A DNA stretch of 17,795 nt from JBGPNN01 sp041487495 (GTDB lineage: Bacteria > Sysuimicrobiota > Sysuimicrobiia > Sysuimicrobiales > Humicultoraceae), in assembly GCA_041487495.1 (NCBI GenBank), contig JBGPNN010000046.1, positions 1 to 17,795 of the forward strand. Reading direction: 5' to 3'. Shown here one piece after another: positions 15,355 through 17,795 of this stretch. The notes under the pieces were generated by a model that was not told the origin of the DNA, ran no database searches, and saw only the letters and a list, made by a program, of their open reading frames with translations. The position numbers and the translations under genes are program-made. Positions within the stretch are counted from its first letter, which is position 1. Each line of letters starts with the position of its first letter.

Positions 15355-15996
15355 ATGCGTCTGCGAGGCCGGATCGCGTCCATCGATGCCGCCGTGCGTT
15401 TCCTCGCCGTCTTCCAGGGACGGACCCAGCTCCACGTGCTGGCCAATACGCTCAGCACGGTCGGCGCGCTCATCCGCCGCCGGCCGGAGATTGCCGAGGA
15501 CCTACTCGGCGAATTTGCCGGATACCTGCACGAGTTTGTTGGGAACGCGAAGCCCCTGGTGCACTTGGCCGAGGAACTGCGGTTGACGCTGACGTTCGTC
15601 GCCGTGCAGCGGGCGCGTCTGGGTGGGCGCCTCCGAGTGGAGGTCGCGGTTTTGCCGGAGGCGATGGGCGCGCTGGTGCCACCGTGCATCCTGCACCCGC
15701 TGGTTGAGAACGCCATCTTGCACGGCATTGCACGGCGACCCACCGGTGGCCGGGTCCGCATCACCGGCCGCATCACGCGCGGCATGCTGCACATCGCCGT
15801 GGCCGACGACGGCCTCGGGCCACAGCGTCCATTCGCTCTCAGGACCCGGACAGGATGGGGTCTCACCAGCGTGCGGCTGCGTCTGGCCGCCCTGTGGGGC
15901 GCGCGGGCGCGCGTGCGGCTGCTGGGACACCTGGGTGTTGGGACGGTCGCCTACGTCAGCATGCCGGCGCTCTTTGCACAGGAGCGCCGGAGGTGA
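15355..15996 (+). CDS. Small soluble LytS-type sensor histidine kinase
   Basis: A 213-residue protein made almost entirely of the kinase core of the LytS/YehU family. The H-box is TQLHVLANTL (24-33): His27 and Asn31 are in place of the family's PHFLFN, but the Pro and both Phe are changed. Then EEL (73-75), the N-box PLVENAILHG (115-124), the G1 box ADDGLG (150-155) and the G2 box GWGLTSVRLRL (167-177). No membrane helix and no sensor domain is present; only about 22 residues precede the H-box, so input must come from a partner. The family phosphorylates LytTR regulators, and one is encoded immediately downstream: GTG of that gene overlaps this stop by four bases. The gene follows the sigma factor with a 52-base gap. 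Confidence 0.88.
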   Translation: MRLRGRIASIDAAVRFLAVFQGRTQLHVLANTLSTVGALIRRRPEIAEDLLGEFAGYLHEFVGNAKPLVHLAEELRLTLTFVAVQRARLGGRLRVEVAVLPEAMGALVPPCILHPLVENAILHGIARRPTGGRVRITGRITRGMLHIAVADDGLGPQRPFALRTRTGWGLTSVRLRLAALWGARARVRLLGHLGVGTVAYVSMPALFAQERRR

Positions 15997-16733
15997 CGGC
16001 CTCCGTGCTCCGCGCGGTCATCGCCGACGACGAGGCCGCCGCGCGGTGGCACCTCGCGACACTGCTCGGGGCCTGCCGCGTACGAATTCTCGCCGAATGC
16101 GCGACCGGTCCCGAAGCGGTGACCACCGTCTCGCGGGCGAGGCCCGACGTCCTGTGCCTCGACGTGCGGATGCCTGATCTCGATGGCCTCGATGTGGCAC
16201 AGCGGCTGCGCGAGGGCGCGCGACCCGAGATCGTATTCACGACCGGATATCCTGATTACGCCGCGCAGGCATTCGCTCTCGATGCCGCGGACTACCTGAT
16301 CAAGCCATTGACCGCGGCGCGGGTCCAGGAGGCGGTGCGGCGCGTGCGGTCCCGGCTGGGCGGTGGTGAACCGGCGCGAGCGCTGTCCAGGATCTTCGTT
16401 CCCTCCGGCGACCACCACGTGGCCCTGGCGCCTGAGGCGATCCGATTCGTCGAGGCGAGGAAGCGGCGCTGCCTGCTGCACACCGACGACGGCACGCATC
16501 CCCTCCGCGCGCCGATGGACCGGCTCGAGCAGATGCTTGTCCCCCACGGGTTCTTACGCACGCATCGCGCCTACCTGGTCAACCTCCACCGTGTCCGGGC
16601 AGTGGTCCCCTGGTCCCGTCACGTGCACAGCCTGCTGCTGGACGACGGCAGGGAGACGCACGTGCCCCTTGCGAAGGCACGCCTCGCAGCCTTCCGGCGA
16701 AGCATCATCTGGATTAGCGGCACCACGGGCTGA
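15993..16733 (+). CDS. LytTR-family response regulator
   Basis: A 246-residue regulator. The receiver domain (about 5-120) has Asp12-Asp13 of the acidic pocket, phosphoacceptor Asp57 in LCLDVRMPDLDG, Thr83/Thr84 and Lys104 in LIKPL. The LytTR DNA-binding domain (about 140-240) contains the GFLRTHRAYLVNLHRV signature and the closing strand region. LytTR regulators usually bind paired direct repeats upstream of targets; I saw no clear pair in this window. GTG 15993 overlaps the kinase stop (GTGA) and has AGGAGC about eight bases upstream, so the two should be translated together. The longer frame starting at 15855 lies within the kinase gene and is noise. Confidence 0.93.
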   Translation: MTASVLRAVIADDEAAARWHLATLLGACRVRILAECATGPEAVTTVSRARPDVLCLDVRMPDLDGLDVAQRLREGARPEIVFTTGYPDYAAQAFALDAADYLIKPLTAARVQEAVRRVRSRLGGGEPARALSRIFVPSGDHHVALAPEAIRFVEARKRRCLLHTDDGTHPLRAPMDRLEQMLVPHGFLRTHRAYLVNLHRVRAVVPWSRHVHSLLLDDGRETHVPLAKARLAAFRRSIIWISGTTG

Positions 16734-16808
16734 CGGGCAGGAGATGCGCGCGCCCGTCGCCAAGTCACGACCCACCGCGATTCGACGCAGCGCAATTCGA
16801 TCGATGCC

Positions 16809-16813
16809 GGAGG
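16809..16813 (+). promoter_or_regulatory. Ribosome binding site deciding the SDR start
   Basis: GGAGG eight bases before ATG 16822. Earlier in-frame ATGs at 16744 and 16804 have no correctly spaced site, and 16822 gives the normal SDR beginning MDLGLKGKVAVV. Confidence 0.5.
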
Positions 16814-16821
16814 CTTCCCAC

Positions 16822-17631
16822 ATGGACTTGGGGCTTAAGGGGAAAGTGGCGGTTGTCGCCGGAGCGAGCCGTGGGCTGGGCCGGGCGATCGCCGAAGGTC
16901 TCGCCGGCGAAGGGGTGCGGGTTGCCATCTGCGCGCGCTCGAGCGATGCGATCACCGGCGCGGCGGACGAGATCTCGAAGTCGGATGCCTGTGGTGCATC
17001 CGGGGGCGAGGTCCTGCCGGTCACCGCGGATGTCAGCCGGGCCGGGGACGTCGACCGGCTGGTGACGCAGACGCTCGACCGCTGGGGCCGGATCGACATC
17101 CTGGTGACCAATGCCGGTGGGCCGCCGTCCGGCCCCACCGCGTCGCTGACCGATGCGCAGTGGACCGGCGCCGTCGAGACGCTGCTACTCTCGGTGGTAC
17201 GCCTCTGCCGGGCGGTCATCCCGGTCATGCAGCAGCAGCGATGGGGACGGATCCTTCATATCACCTCGTTCACCGTCAAGCAGCCGCTTCCCAACCTGGC
17301 GCTGTCCAACGCCGTGCGCCTGGCCGTCGTCGGTCTCGCCAAGACCCAGGCGATCGAGCTGGCGCCGTTCAATATCCTGGTGAACACGATCTGCCCGGGG
17401 CCAATCGCGACCGACCGGCTGGCCGAACTCACGCAGCAGTATGCTGCGCGGGACAACATGTCGGTCGAGGATGCCCGGCAGCGCCTCTGGCTGTCGCAAA
17501 TTCCCCTCGGCCGTTTGGGTGAGCCTCGGGAGTTCGCCGACCTGGCCGTTTTCCTGGCGTCGGAACGCGCGAGTTTCATCACCGGGTGCGCGATTCAAGT
17601 CGATGGCGGGGCCGTGCGGGGATCGTTGTGA
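16822..17631 (+). CDS. SDR-family protein, 3-oxoacyl-ACP-reductase-like, without YxxxK
   Basis: A 269-residue Rossmann protein of the short-chain dehydrogenase/reductase superfamily. The cofactor motif AGASRGLG is at 13-20, NAGG in the central strand, Ser149 in HITSF, and CPGPIATD after the sixth strand. The C-terminal GRLGEPREFADLAVFLASERASFITG and IQVDGGA are typical of FabG-like enzymes. However, the catalytic Tyr and Lys expected at Ser149+13 and +17 are Ser162 and Arg166 (SNAVR). A known BKR-like SDR subgroup lacks the usual active-site residues, and this protein probably belongs to it. It may be an enzyme with altered chemistry or a non-catalytic binding protein. A few bases after its stop is the promoter of tRNA-Glu. 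Confidence 0.9.
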   Translation: MDLGLKGKVAVVAGASRGLGRAIAEGLAGEGVRVAICARSSDAITGAADEISKSDACGASGGEVLPVTADVSRAGDVDRLVTQTLDRWGRIDILVTNAGGPPSGPTASLTDAQWTGAVETLLLSVVRLCRAVIPVMQQQRWGRILHITSFTVKQPLPNLALSNAVRLAVVGLAKTQAIELAPFNILVNTICPGPIATDRLAELTQQYAARDNMSVEDARQRLWLSQIPLGRLGEPREFADLAVFLASERASFITGCAIQVDGGAVRGSL

Positions 17632-17637
17632 GGATGA

Positions 17638-17646
17638 TGCTATACT
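17638..17646 (+). promoter_or_regulatory. Extended -10 promoter of tRNA-Glu
   Basis: TGCTATACT: TATACT (17641-17646) is five of six to TATAAT and is preceded by TG with one base between, as in extended -10 promoters. No -35 hexamer is seen, the expected position being inside the SDR gene end. The start of transcription would lie about six bases before the tRNA. Confidence 0.5.
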
Positions 17647-17658
17647 GAAAAACAGTCT

Positions 17659-17736
17659 GCCCCTATCGTCTAGGTAGGCCTAGGATACCGGCCTTTCAAG
17701 TCGGCGACGCGGGTTCGAATCCCGCTGGGGGCACCA
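17659..17736 (+). tRNA. tRNA-Glu (anticodon TTC), CCA encoded
   Basis: Cloverleaf by eye. Acceptor GCCCCTA (17659-17665) pairs with TGGGGGC (17726-17732), with discriminator A and encoded CCA (17734-17736). Anticodon stem CCGGC (17688-17692) pairs with GTCGG (17700-17704) around the loop CTTTCAA, so the anticodon is TTC (17695-17697). T-arm GCGGG / TTCGAAT / CCCGC at 17709-17725. The D-arm (about 17666-17687) resembles that of bacterial tRNA-Glu. Confidence 0.95.
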
Positions 17737-17795
17737 CTTCACTCCTCTTGAACCTCCTCTCAATGGACTGCCCTCATCGGCCAGGTTCAGCGTAT

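Noticed and set aside
16363..16821. Long N-terminal extension of the SDR protein
   Set aside because: It overlaps the LytTR gene in another frame and has noise-like composition; ATG 16822 has a proper binding site and a normal SDR beginning.

Overview
The window reads as a bacterial chromosome segment with high GC content, dense genes, frequent GTG/TTG starts and clear AGGAGG-type ribosome binding sites. The central gene order (DUF951 protein, ychF, rpsF, ssb, rpsR, DUF2232/YybS protein, rplI, dnaB) is the arrangement known from Bacillus and other Terrabacteria. The organism is therefore probably a high-GC Firmicutes-like or deep-branching terrabacterial lineage; the phylum cannot be fixed from this sequence alone. 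There is no phage, transposon, CRISPR array or rRNA. The only mobile element is an intein in dnaB. No gene-free gap exceeds about 215 bases, and the last 59 bases after the tRNA hold nothing I can name.

Layout. (1) 1-321 (minus): N-terminal part of an integral membrane protein that runs off the window. It is divergent from (2) 399-1919, a membrane-anchored spermidine-synthase-like protein. (3) 1984-5924: a small DUF951 protein followed closely by a very large membrane diguanylate cyclase with five GAF-like modules. (4) 5950-9838: the ychF / rpsF-ssb-rpsR-yybS-rplI block, covering translation, ribosomal proteins and single-stranded DNA binding. A promoter-like pair and a highly structured leader precede rpsF. 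(5) 10037-13521: replicative helicase dnaB, carrying a 325-residue intein inside its P-loop, followed two bases later by citrate synthase. (6) 13533-14327 (minus): alpha/beta hydrolase, convergent with citrate synthase. (7) 14541-16733: a signalling cassette of a FliA/WhiG-like sigma factor, a small soluble LytS-type histidine kinase and a LytTR response regulator; the last two overlap by four bases. (8) 16822-17631: an SDR-family protein lacking the catalytic Tyr/Lys pair, then tRNA-Glu(TTC) at 17659-17736 with its own extended -10 promoter.

How the genes work together: the centre is a housekeeping block linking ribosome assembly, DNA replication and central carbon metabolism. Signalling modules sit around it: a c-di-GMP synthase between the DUF951 gene and ychF, and the sigma/kinase/regulator cassette. 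The most noteworthy observations are the dnaB intein whose homing endonuclease motifs have lost their acidic residues, the compact sigma-LytS-LytTR cassette with an atypical kinase H-box, the structured rpsF leader, the missing gdpP gene between yybS and rplI, and the SDR without its catalytic pair.
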